A stretch of DNA of 64,000 nucleotides from Bicyclus anynana (lineage: Eukaryota > Arthropoda > Insecta > Lepidoptera > Nymphalidae). The notes under the pieces were generated by a model. That model worked only from the letters and a program-made list of their open reading frames with translations, was not told the DNA's origin and did no database searches. Numbering within the stretch: position 1 is the first letter of the stretch; every line of letters begins with the position of its first letter. Both the position numbers and the translations under genes were made by a program. The stretch spans positions 3,246,501-3,310,500 of the forward strand of contig NC_069094.1 in the NCBI RefSeq assembly GCF_947172395.1. The letters are read 5' to 3'. Below, piece after piece: positions 12,130-25,000 of the stretch.

Positions 12130-12500
12130 AACAAATCAACCCTCCCGCTGCGGGACATTTGAGTGCCCAAGCAGTTAGTGGTCAGGGCTCCAGAGTGACG
12201 AACCTCCTCACAATACGCGCTGTCTCAAGAATGACTGCCTTCTGTATCCCACTCTTGAAAGCTTCAGATGTTGGTCGAAGATTGTCGCTATAAGACCGTT
12301 GACTAAAACAATTATCGGAACAATAATAGTTGACTCAACATTCCACATGGCGGTAATCTCGTATGGTAGGTATGTATTTTGATATTTTTTCCTTTTCGGC
12401 GTTAACCAGAATATCGTCATGTGTATCAACAATTATTGCACGACGCACCAATTTATCAATTATTAGCACTATATCAGGTCTATTGGCAACAATATACCTG
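12130..12500 (-). mobile_element. Non-LTR retrotransposon tail (second family)
   Basis: CCTCCCGCTGCGGGACATTTGAGTGCCCAAGCAG and AATGACTGCCTTCTGTATCC recur in opposite orientation at 27050-27215. The full element is not present. Confidence 0.55.
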
Positions 12501-12959
12501 ATACGAGACTTTATCTTATTATTATGTGCATATTAATAGGTCAAATCTTATAATCTAAATTTATTAAAATAAATAAATGATTTAAAAAAAAAATAATAAA
12601 AACATTCAACCGACTTCCAACTCAAAAACTAACCTAAACTAAAAAGCAAAAAATAACATCTTATCTATGTGCTACCTTGTGATCTGTTTTAAGGCGGTGC
12701 CAACGCGAATTTATATGGAATTTAAACAGTTGTGCAGTAGTGCCAAGAGATGGCGCTGTTTCAATTCCTTAGAAATTCGCGTTTACGTTAACGGGGTAGT
12801 AACTGTTTCAAACTCCCACTAGGCCCTCCGTATTCTCGACGAAACGGAAACTATGGGGCCGTCGGCTTTTTATGTATAACTTAAAATTCATTAATTAATT
12901 TTGAATAAGATCAATGCAGGTATTGTTATCGCCGTTTAGTGTTGGAAATAGTAGTCTGT

Positions 12960-13300
12960 GACGGATATGACGTCGCTCGATCTCGTGTTGGCTTCAGTGT
13001 GCTCGTGGCGTTCGAGCCGTCCACATCTCTTGTTGTGTAATTCTTAATGGGTTACTTAGGATAGGCGGGGAGAGTGACTTGAGTGGAAAAGGGGAGTGTT
13101 TGTATACAGTCAAAGGTACCTTTAACCCTACATACATCGTTCACAAGTGCGTGACTCCACTCAAGATCATTCTCTGCCATTCTAGGGACTTATTTTGGTT
13201 ACAGTTTGATTTGTTAATTAAGTTATCCTGACAAGTGTTGTGAATCATAACCTTTGTTCAACAATAGTTTTCTTATATTTGTAATCCCTTTTGAGTCCTA
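12960..13300 (-). repeat. Inverted copy of the 885-1320 element
   Basis: Reverse complement of 885-1320, including TTGGCTTCAGTGTGCTCGTGG and GTTACAGTTTGATTTGTTAA. Retains most of the sequence. Confidence 0.75.
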
Positions 13301-13660
13301 TAATAGTATTTGTCGGAACAACGTCTCCACACTTTTTTAAATATCTTTTTAATTTATATACACGCTTGCTGGCGAATTATGATCTGTGGTTTAACCTTAA
13401 TTGAAGTTTTACGTTAAAGAGATTAGAAAGTTCTTAGAAGTTAGTTACTTAAAGTAACGAAATAAAATAGGTTATAGGTACTTACAGGTGGACAAGTAGA
13501 AGAAGATTTTGCTATGGCCAGAGGCCATGATGTTTACCCATTGGTCTTGTTTGTCCATCGAATTAGAATAAGTAAGTTGCTTTTAGTAGTGATAACCCAT
13601 GAACGTGGCATTGAAATTTAATTATAATGCCGTAGCGAAAAACTTTATGGCACTCGTAGC

Positions 13661-13900
13661 CAATGATAATTTTATACTATAGATAGGTTACGTCTCTACA
13701 AAATCACCACAAAAAATATACATAAATATTATATATTTATGTATATATATGTATAATATATTTATGTATATATAGTTTTCATACTCCCTAAACACACAAC
13801 CTGACATTGTAGACGATATCTTCGTTTTTTTTGTTTTCGTTAGTTTGTCCGTCTCAGTTATGATGCGCTTGTACCCCATCTCTAGTATAAAATATCATTG
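13661..13900. mobile_element. hAT-like MITE, 240 bp
   Basis: Terminal inverted repeats CAATGATAATTTTATACT and AGTATAAAATATCATTG, flanked by similar 8-mers (CTCGTAGC and CTTCTAGC). Same termini as the 73-bp element at 33014-33086. Confidence 0.6.
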
Positions 13901-14699
13901 CTTCTAGCGGACCTTATCTAAATTTTAGTACTCAGCTATAAAAAAATATGTGTGGTTTTATTTACAATTAATAGGTAAACAATCATTCATCCTCTGGTTT
14001 CTTACCTAAGGTTGGTTTTTTTCTAACTTAATATGAGACCAACCCTTTCCAATAAAAAAGAGTTATCAAAATCGGAACACTCAGTAAGAAGTTAAGCGTA
14101 TTCACAAAGATTCTATACAATTAGATATGTCACTAGCACTAACACTGAGGCGATTATAAGTGGCTAATTGTCTTAATTTTATTTAGTCGCATTGTAAACA
14201 AAGAAAGTTATTTAAACATTGTAAACAATACCTAAATATTGTCTACAATGTCGAGTTGTGTGTTCAGGAAGTGTAAAAACTATTTAAACATAAATATATG
14301 AGGTAAGTAAATACAAAATTGTGTATGTGGGCGCTCAGTAGGTATGGAGTAGCTAAATTGTCATGATTATTAAGCACGTAACATATGTAATAGTATTAAG
14401 TCTTTGGTATTTAAACATAAAAAGAAAGATATAAGTGTCAAATTGATAACCTTTTCTAAGTTTTTACGTCGGTTCAAAATCATTCCTAACGATTTTTTAA
14501 TTGGTCAAATTAATTAGACTAAGGTAATAGTTACAAAATTAATTAACAAATTCACATTATACTCGTAGCTATAATATATTATATCTACTTTTTTGAAAGA
14601 AGAAAGAAGAATAAAGAAAATAAATTTATTCATATCTAAAAGTTACAAACAGTCAGTACCTTACCCCAATGACAGCATGTCTGTCTGCAACCCTTAATA

Positions 14700-14995
14700 A
14701 AAATTTTAATAAAAAAAAATTCAACCAACTTCCAACTCTAAAATTAACCTAAACTAAAAAGCAAAAAATAACATCTTACCTATGTGCTACCTTCTGATCA
14801 GTTTGAGGACGGTGTCAAGCCAGTGATGTTTTAATTCAAGCCGTATAAATTACAAAATTTATGTGGTTCTTTTAGAAACGGCTTTAATTAAAATATGATA
14901 CTGGATTGGCATATAAAAATAAAAAAAAAAAATTAAAAAAAAAAACCTACATACAGCCGAACGTAGAACCTCCTCCTTTTTGGAAGTCGGTTAAA
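14700..14995. repeat. Diverged palindromic MITE family copy
   Basis: CAACCAACTTCCAACTC...TGATCAGTTTGAGGACGGTG on one side and CTTTTTGGAAGTCGGTT on the other, matching the termini of 5160-5500. Confidence 0.6.
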
Positions 14996-15309
14996 AAGAA
15001 AGGGTGTACAGCTCTGCACGCCGTGTACTGTATACAAGCATAATACACGGCGCTGACTTTCAGCTGAAACCAGTGTGACGTCACAGTTTTTGTATTATTA
15101 ATTTTGAATTATCAATTTGTAAATTTCTCCACTTAAGGGAACGTTTTCGAAAAAAAAAATAACAATAATAACATCCAAATCTCAGAATGTACTTTGAGGG
15201 TCTAATAATAAGCCACCGTTCATACGAAAATGTTCAGACCCCTTTGTGATTTATCACAATCATGTTAGAATCTACAGGTACTATAAACACATGTTTTTTT
15301 TTTTTTTTA

Positions 15310-15735
15310 ATGCATATAGGCTCGCGTTTGACCATGATCTAACCTGATGGTAAGTGTAGATACAGTCTAAGATGGGACACGCTTGCCTAGAAGGTGCCTA
15401 TTCACTCTTGTTTTCAAGATACCCAAGTTATAATATTCAGGAAACACAGACTTGGGAAGGGTATTCCAAACCTTAGCCGTGCGTATGAGAAAAGAAGACG
15501 CAAAGCGTTTTGTACGGGTCCTAGGGACATCTACAATATAGGGATGAAAACCCACCCGATGTCTTGCGGTGCGATGGTAAAAAGGCGAAGGTGGTATGAC
15601 ATCGAATAGCTCCTGAGCACATTCTCCAAAATATATCCTATAAAACACCGATAAACTGGCAACTTTCCGCCGATGCTCAAGGGTCTGGAGTTTGGTCAAA
15701 AGCGGTGAATCTGTGCCAATGAGTCTCCTGGCTCA
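15310..15735 (-). mobile_element. Non-LTR retrotransposon, reverse transcriptase C-terminal fragment
   Basis: The minus strand encodes about 110 residues with LQTLEHRRKVASLSVFYRIY, ARHRVGFHPY and AKVWNTLPKSVFP, then a stop: the typical end of Jockey/CR1-type ORF2. A 3' tail with TGATGGTAAGTGTAGAT follows. 5' truncated. Confidence 0.8.
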
Positions 15736-15880
15736 TGTGTTTATAGTACCTGTAACAAATGTTATTTCGTAAAACAAAACTTATTATAACCACATTTTCA
15801 TTGCATAAAAATCTCACGATAAGTACCACAAAATAAAACAAATAAAATCTCTCTTTAGTACCAGCTGAGTTAAATCATCG

Positions 15881-15915
15881 TATATAAGAACTTGTAATAA
15901 TGTAATTGAGTCAGT
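15881..15915 (+). promoter_or_regulatory. Putative core promoter of copy C (TATA box plus initiator)
   Basis: TATATAAG at 15881-15888 is followed 30 bp from its start by TCAGT at 15911-15915, the arthropod initiator consensus. A start near 15913 would give a 5' UTR of about 110 nt before the ATG at 16024. The spacing is what is expected of a TATA/Inr pair; no transcript evidence is available. Confidence 0.55.
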
Positions 15916-16023
15916 CATTACTTGTATCCGAAGGTGCTCAGTGTTTATTAGTCAAACATAATTAAGTGTAATTATTTATTTAGTAATTACATGTAGTATT
16001 TCTTGTTGGCGACTTCTACAACA

Positions 16024-19000
16024 ATGGCGCATGAAATCATTAATCCGGATTTACCTTTGGAGAAGGTCAGTTTTAAGATTTAGATATACTTAATATAATG
16101 TAATGTAGGTGCAGAGCAGTGATAGCCCAGTGGATATGACCTCTGCCTCCGATTCCGGAGGGTGTGGGTTCGAATCCGGTCCGGGGCATGCACCTCCAAC
16201 TTTTCAGTTGTGTGCATTTTAAGAAATTAAATATCACGTGTCTCAATCGGTGAAGGAAAACATCGTGAGGAAACCTACATACCTGAGATTATTTAATTAT
16301 CTTCATTCTCTGCGTGTGTGAAGTCTGCCAATCCGCATTGGGCCAGCGTGGTGGACTATTGGCCTAACCCCTCTCATTCTGAGAGGAGACTCGAGCTCAG
16401 CAGTGAGCCGAATATGGGTTGATGACGACGATGAATGTAGGTACTATTGAGACATAGCTCAACGAGTTGCGAAGCTGAAGTGGCAATGGGCGGGGCACAT
16501 AGAGCGAAGAGCCGATGGACGTTGGGGTCCCAAAGTGCTGGAATGGCGACCCCGCACTAGTAAGCGCAGTGTTGGCCGACCCCCCACCAGGTGGACTGAC
16601 GACATCAAGCGAGTCGCAGGGATTTGTTGGATGCAGGTGGCTCAGTATCGTGATGTTTGGAAGTCCCTACAAAAGGCCTATGTCCTGCAGTGGACGTCCA
16701 TCGGCTGATATGATGATGATGATGATGACTATTGAGAGGCGTGATAACCCAATGGATATGACCTCTGCCTCCGATTCAGGAGGGTGTAGGTTCGTATCCA
16801 GTTCAGGGCGTGCACGTCCAACTTTTTAACTAAGTGCGTTTTAAGACATTAAATATCACGTGTCTCAAATGGTGAAGGAAAAACATCGCATCAGTAACTT
16901 TCAATATTATTCAAGAAAAATGACGTCTTATGTTTTTAAATATTTTAAAAAGAAAGAAAGAAAGAAATATCTTTATTTTTAGGCAGTGCCATACATTACA
17001 ATAATAAATTTTAAATATATAGCTTATAGCTAGAGCAAAAAAAAGAAGAACGCCCTGCAATATGTGGCATAACCTAGAAAAAGGCCCTAACTCAGCATTT
17101 TGCTACATACTTCCTAAAAACTATTAACAAAAACTAAAGAAATAAGATAAGTAAGTATTTCTTTATTCGTAATTATTGATTACTAGCTGATGCCGCGTGG
17201 TTCCCGTTCCCGTAGGAATACAGGCATGATGGCCTATAGCCTTCCTCGATAAATGGGCTAACACTGAAAAAATTTCTCAAATCAGACCAGTAGTTCCTGG
17301 GATTAGCGCGTTCAATCAAACAAACAAACTCTTCAGATTTATAATATTAGTATAGATAATGTTAGTTTACGTAATTGTTGTTAGTGTTAAATTTTGAAAT
17401 ACAAATTATTAAAACGTTTGTGTTTTTAATGGGCTTCACCGGCTTCACCACTGCTTGTAAAGACTCAATCTGTATCATCTTTCTTTATTCTGTGGTCGGG
17501 GGTTAAAAATCTTTAAACAGAAAGTAACTTTGTTTCCAGGAGCTCCTAGCGCCATACGCGTATCTCTTGCAGATAAAGACCAAGCAGATACGAATGAAGA
17601 TCGCGCTCGCCTTCAACCACTGGCTGCAGGTGCCCGAAGACATGGAGCGGTACATCGTCAACACCATATACATGGTGCACACCGGGAGTTTACTGTGAGT
17701 GGAAATGTTTTATCTGGCTCTTAGACTATACATGAACAGAGACTACGGTAGCTAGACATACCTGAAATGAGAGCTGATAGTCTGGCATACCATGATCAGT
17801 GGCGTAGCGTACCTTGAAGGGGCCCTGTATCAAAATTAATTGGGGGTCCTAAATGAAGGTTAAAGAATTCTCACAAAAAAAAATGCTCGCTTAAAATAAA
17901 TGTGACAATGTTTTTTTTCACCGTTTGAGACATGTGATATTTAAAAATCACATAATGTAAAAGTTGGAGGTGCCAGATTTGGACCTACGCCCTCCAAATC
18001 GAAGACATAAACATATCCACTGGGCTATCACGGCTCAATATACTTAAAACAAATATACTAAACAATACAGAATATTTTAGAATTTAAACTATCGTGAGTG
18101 TTATTCACATTAATTGATTATAAAACACGGCTAAAACTCACGTGATATTAGGTCGAAGTATGCCCGACTAGTTTCGAACCCATACGGGGCCCTTAGTCAT
18201 GAGCTGTGTGTTTGGATCGTGCATCAATCAATGAAATCACAGTCTGCAGACTTGAGATTTGCGCTAGAAGATAATTTTGTCTACATATTGCTTTCTGTAG
18301 CATCTGCAGAGTTATTATGTAACTCGGTGTACCTACCATTCAAATAATAAGTCACTGCTCGTACATCATTTTTATAGTTATTTTAACGAAATGATCTTGA
18401 CTACATCATTTTACAACAAATGGCAATGATTTTTTCGTTTTACGATCATCTTTAATGATTATTTCAACGAAATTACGTAAATAAGGGTTTTTTTGTTGAA
18501 ATAATCTTACTACTTATTTGCTACTACCACTTCGCTGTCATTTTACGTAAAATGAAGATAGGTACAAGTCATTTCATTGAAAACACGATGTTATATAATT
18601 GCATGAACGAAAATATGTTGAAAAACGTAGTAGTGACTCTTTATTTAAATACACCAAAATACATAATAACCCTACTGATCAACTGACCTATTCACTAATT
18701 TGGCCTTTATTAACAATAACCTATTAAAATTAACATCAAATAAACTGATTTTTCTACTGAACATTTATCTACTGTATGATATCCACGAAGGGTTGTCAAT
18801 AAGCACTGGATGACGTTTGTTACTTAAAATCTCTATTAAGTTTATGCCAACTAGCATACGTCAAAGTTGGTGAATTAGTCTCCTTGCTGGCCAATAGAAT
18901 AGGCTGATTTTTTTTTATTCTCTACAAGTTAGCCCTTGACTACAATCTCACCTGATGGTAAGTGATGATGCAATCTAAGATGGAAGCGTGCTAATAAGTT

Positions 19001-22000
19001 TTACACGACATCATACCGGAACGCTAAATCGCTTGGCGGTACGTCTGTGTCGGTAGGGTGGTAACTAGCCACGGCCGATGCCTCCCACCAGCCGGATGGC
19101 TGATTATGTATTTACAAGTTGTTAACAACAAACAAATGAGCCCCCAAATCCAATACCTCTCGTATGTGACCGCGACTTATTAACCGTTGAGCTATTGAGG
19201 CTAATAGTATCTTACAATCAGTGTATAGTTGACGTAAACATATTGGAAAATCCTATTAAAACCTAAATATGATTAGGTAAGCGATAATTACGTAGATGTA
19301 TTTATTCCGTGCCTCGTTTATACACTGATTAGCGCAATGATATTTCATACTATAGACGTGCCTACAAAATCACCGCAAAAAGAAATCTGAATTTAGCTAC
19401 TCCACTGAGCTATACTACATAATATGTATACTTAAATATATAATGTAAGTATGTATAGTGTTTACACTTCCTGAACAAACAAATTTTGTTGTATTTGAAA
19501 TTCTGAACGCATTTTTAACGTCCGTCACCGTTACGAATCTAAGGGTCTGCCGATTAGACACAAAATATCAAAAAAATGCTTTTTATACTTTAAAAAATAT
19601 GGAATCTGCTTCCAAAATCACAACAGTCCAAACTCGATTGGCAACCACGCTTCATCATCATTATCATTATCAGCCGATTGACTCCTGGAACTAGAACCTT
19701 CTCCTTTTTAGAAGTTTGATAAAAAAAGACAACCTATACTAACTAGTAAAACTCCTCCTCCGTGAGTCGTATTCCTCATGTGTGAGGGTCGTGACCACCA
19801 TCTCTAATCCTTGTCTTTAGGATGGTATGCCATTCTATTCTATCTCCGGCTACGCGAAGAGCATCGTGAACTGTGGACTCGAGTGTAGTCCGGACCTGGT
19901 CGGACCAACGCATCGGGCTGCGCCCCCGCGATCTTTTTCCTTCCTTGCCAGTAATAACTATTTTTTCCAGATTATCTCCGTCTTTCCTGGCAATGTGTCC
20001 GAAGTACTCTAAAATACGCTTGAGGCATATGGTGGAGAGTCTAATTTTAACTTTGAGTTGGGCAAGTATAGATGCGTTAGTCAGAAATGCAGTCCATGGA
20101 ATCCGGAGCATCTCCAACACCACATCTCGAAAGCGACAATCCTTTTGCGGTCTGCAGATTTTAAGGTCCACGTCTCAGACCCATAGAGAAAGATGGAAAA
20201 GACGAGTGTGCGAACGTGTTTTATTTTTGTCCTCAACGTTGTTACGGTCTTTCCAAGTTTTATGTAGCTGAGACATGGCACTCTTGGCCATCCCAATCCT
20301 TCTTCGTACGTCCAGTTCACAGGAGCCATTGTTCGTGATGGTGGACTACTAGTAAGACTAATTCATACAAATGAATACGTTCCAGGATCGACGATATCCA
20401 AGACAACTCCACCTTCCGGCGTGGTATACCGGCCGCTCACTGCGTGTACGGGGTCTCGCTTACTGTCAATACCTGTCAACACGCCAATATGCTCATATTT
20501 ACACGAGTTATGAAATTAGGTCCAGAGGTATGTAATAATAATAATAATAAAGCTTTTTTATTTCCATTTAGATAGTACTTATCAGTATCTTAAAACTATT
20601 CTAACTAATCTATATATTAAATAATTAATTAAGTTATGTACTAGTTAATAATTGGGCCCCATCGGGTATAAGCCTCCTCCATCTTTCCATTTGTCCCTTT
20701 CTTTTGTCAGTTCAATCCAACCTTGGCCAGCCAATGCGGTAAATATCGTTTAACCATCTTCCTACAGGCCTTCCTACTTTAGTTTTACCAAGTGGACCTT
20801 TCCAATAGGTCTTTCTTGGTCAGCCGTTGGTCCTTTTGCCTGCCAAGGTGGCCTGCCCATCTCCACTTAAGTCTTTGTGCATGGTCCAGAGCATCTGTGA
20901 GATTAGTTTTTTTCCTAATAATTATACTGTTTCTTTTGTCAGCTTTTTTAGTTTCAAGATGCTCCTTTCCATTGCACGGTGTGTGGTGATGAGTTTGTGC
21001 CTTGAACTTGTGTTGTAGACCCATGTTTGACAGGCGTAGATTAGGCATGGTAGAATACTTGTCTCCATTACATCCCTTGGTACTTACAGAGGTATGTACC
21101 TACATGTATCATCAACCCATATTCGGCTCACTGCTGAAATCCAGTCTCCTGTCAGAATGAGAGGGGTTAGGCCAATAGTCCACCACGCTGGCCCAATGCG
21201 GATTGGCAGACTTCACACACGCAGAGAATTAAGAAAATTCTCTGGTATGCAGATTTCCTCATGATGTTTTTCCTTGACCGTTTGAGATACGTGATATTTA
21301 ATTTCTTAAAATGCACACAACTGAAAAGTTGGAGGTGCATGTCCCGGACCGGATTTGAACTCACACCCTCCGAAATTGGAGGCAGAGGTCATATCCACTG
21401 GGCTATCACACCTACATGTTAACATGTTTACCTACGTGTTATTTTTCGATATACAATCGAGTAATAACACGTTATATTGTAAGCAGAATGTTCAGTTCAC
21501 AATATATCGACAGTTTACAATCTCGCAAGTTAGATTATATTTTACAATTTAACGGTGACTTGTACTTAGTAAAAGATGCAAACATAAATTGTTTCAGGCT
21601 GCACAATTATATTGTGACGGACTTCTCGAATTATTTCGCGGTCAGGGCGTTGAGATTTACTGGCGGGATAACCACGTCTGTCCCACCGAAGAAGAATATA
21701 AAACTATGCTCAAACAAAGTAAGTTCAATATTCAATACATATAAGGTAAATGAAATTGAAGTGTCTGTCTGAGAATTCAAAACAACCGTGTTTTGTCAAG
21801 TACTTAGTAGTACAATATGATATAAGTGCGGTGAGTTGAAAATTACAGCCGCGGCGATATTACAAGCTCAAGCTGTAGGCGCGAGTTATTATTACAGTAA
21901 GGAAGCTGAGGCTGTAGTTAAAGCGCACGTATGTACATGTATGTGTATATATGTACGACGTTTTATAACATATTCGCCCACGTGGTTCCCGTTCCCGTAA

Positions 22001-25000
22001 GAATACGGGGATAATATATAGCATATACATATATAGCCTTCATCGAGAAATGGGCTATCTAACACTGAAAAATTGTTTCAAATCGGACCAATAGTTCTTG
22101 AGATTAGCGCGTTCAAACAACGTTCGTAACAAACAAACGAACAAACTCTAATTCATAATTCATAATTCTTTTTTTGCAAATTGTAAAATACAGATATAAT
22201 AAATGTTAATTTTCAAAAACCGTTATACTGAACCGTTATAACTGGAAGGCGTAGGTTCGATTTCGGTCCGAGGCATGCACCTCCAACTTTTCAGTTGTGT
22301 GCATTTTAAGAAATTAAATATTACGTGTCTCAAACGGTGAGAAAAAACATCGTGAGGAAACCTGCATACCAGATTTTTTTTTAAATTCTCTGCGTGTGTA
22401 AAGTCTGTCAATCCGCATTGGGCCTGCGTGCTATTATTGGTCTAACCCCTCTCATTCTGAGAGGAGACTCGAGCTCAGCAGTGATCCGAATGTGGGTTGA
22501 CAATGATGATGATGATGATGATCACTTGCGATTGTAGAAAGAGAATTGACCAGCCAAATAGCTAAAGGCACAGACGTAATAATGACGTTGCTTATTTTTT
22601 TCTAGAGACTGGTCACATGTTCGTGTTGGGGTTGCGTCTAATGCAGCTGTTCAGTGACAATAAAACCGATTACAGCAATTTTGCCCTCCTCCTCGGCATG
22701 TACTTCCAGCTGAGAGACGACTACTGTAACCTCATGCAACAAGAGGTAACTAAGAATTAAGAACAGCTTTTTAGTTTATAGATGTTTATTAGCAGTATTT
22801 AAATTTCATAAAGTTTTACAATAATATTAAAACTACGTACCTACATATCTATAACTACGTATTATAAAAATTAAAAAGGAAATATACTAAATCTAAATTA
22901 TATCTAAAGACTCAGGCGTCGTAGAATTCGTCCGAATCGACGATCATAGGTAAAGTGCCCAGAAGGCTGGCAGTATTGCCACGTTGTATGGCAATACTAA
23001 TTCTTTTTCCTAAATATAGGCCAGCCTTCTGGTCACGGGAGGTGTCGATTAAACGCTTTGCAATTTCTTTGTAAAGAAAGCGTGTGCTATTTATAGATAG
23101 ATTTTATTTTATGTGTGTCCTACTGGTAGCCTACTTAGTAAACGAAAGCGCCACACAAAATTACTGAACCGATTTTTATGAAAATTAAATAAGACCAATC
23201 TAGAAGTATTTCAAACAACAAAGAATTTTTAAAATTGGTTAAGAAATAACGAAGTGATGAGGTAACAAACATTAAAAAAAACCTCCTCCTTTTTTTGAAG
23301 TCGGTTAGTAAAATAATATTTAACTGTATTTTCATTTTTCCAGGCACTGGAAGAATGGCCAGCAGATGTTACAGAGGTAAGTCCTACAATATTCTTCTTA
23401 ATAGATATAGCGTTATCTAGACTTTAGTTCCAAAGGTGCTTGTATGTAAAGCAAGGCTTGTTTAATCAAAATTTAATAAAAACTTTTTTTCTTCTGAGGG
23501 GGCGAAAGTAGATCTTACCCGAAACTATTTTTATAAACCGCTTCAGTATTTTTTTTATTTAAGCAAAAGGTAATGGAAGAAGCAGATGGTCCACCTCGCA
23601 ACTTTAATTTTTAATTTTCGACCAATTATTATTATCAAATAATATTATTACCTGACGTTTCGAAAGTGCTTGTAAATTAAGCCTTAAGCCAATTGAACGT
23701 TGACTTTGACTTTGACTTTTATAGTAAGTGGAACACTGTCGCCTATAAACAGACTCTGTTTATATAGACTCTGTATATATAGGCCTTTGTAGGGACTTCC
23801 AAACATCACGATCTTGAGCCGCTTGCATCCAGTGAATCTCTCCGACTTGCTTGATGTCGTCAGTCCACCCGGTCGACTACGCTTTCTAGTGCGAGGTCGT
23901 CCATCGACTCTCTGAACGATGTGCCCCGCCCATTATAGGGTTTTAACAGTATTATAAAGGCGCAATAAAGACTACTTCAAAGTGTAAAGCATTTAAGTGC
24001 AATAAAAATTGTAATATTTCCAGAAGAACGACTTCGTTTTCTGCGACGATCTGACAGAGGGCAAGTTCACACTGCCGATCATACACGCGCAGAAGTATCC
24101 AGAAGGTGAAGAAATAATGAGTATCCTTTTAACGAGCGAAAGTATTGATTGATCTGGTTTGATTGCCAAATTGCGGTCGTTAAATAAATTGATCAAGACA
24201 CTTATTAACACTAATAGACTATAAGCTCTTGAAAGAAAATTACCTGTGAAATGAACCAACGTGAATAACGCTTGAAGGCTGTTACAATAACAGAAAATAC
24301 TTCTGAGCACTATGCAGTCACTTCTGAGCGGTACAGGTGAGTACGCGAGTGAATGGAATTTTTAAGGTACAAATGATGAATTACGACTAATGGGGATGAT
24401 GACTAGGTTTGAATATATTAATTTTTATGATACATTCGGGTAAATAAGGTCAATGTTAACTAATTTATACATAAAAAGCAAAGATTGTCTGGATATTAGC
24501 AAAATAAATGAGATTATATATATAATATTTTTTTTTATCGTAATTAGATGAAAATTCATACAGTTTTAGCTTCCTTACATTAAATGTGACATTTTTAAAT
24601 ATATGAACTATAAAGATAAACGCACAAATAACAAAGATATTAGTAATTTTGTTTGAACGCGCATACAAATCTAACAATCATTACATTGCCTATGACGTCA
24701 TTTTTTCGAGCTATTTTGTATGGGGCGTTTTTCAGGGATCCGCGGCAGCGCCGCAAATCTGACTCTTTAAATCCCTGTAGCTCTGAAAGTAATGATCGCA
24801 GATACCCTGTTCCTTTTACAAAATTGCTTTACTATTAGTATACACTTAATTTATATATTATTATTATTAGACGGCCGCGTGGCGCAGTGGGTAGTGACCC
24901 TGCTTTCTGCATCCACGGCCGTGGGTTCGATTCCCACAACTGGAAAATATTTGTGTGATGAGCATGGGTGTTTTCCAGTGTCTGTGTGTACATTTATAAG

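Larger units (their letters stand above)
11950..16023. other. Intergenic region between copies B and C
   Basis: Contains a non-LTR tail (12130-12500), the inverted element 12960-13300, a hAT-like MITE (13661-13900), a palindromic-family copy (14700-14995), a LINE fragment (15310-15735) and the copy C promoter near 15.9 kb. No synthase exon was found. Confidence 0.6.

Noticed and set aside
15394..15609. Plus-strand ORF of 71 residues
   Set aside because: Shadow of the reverse transcriptase C-terminus on the minus strand.
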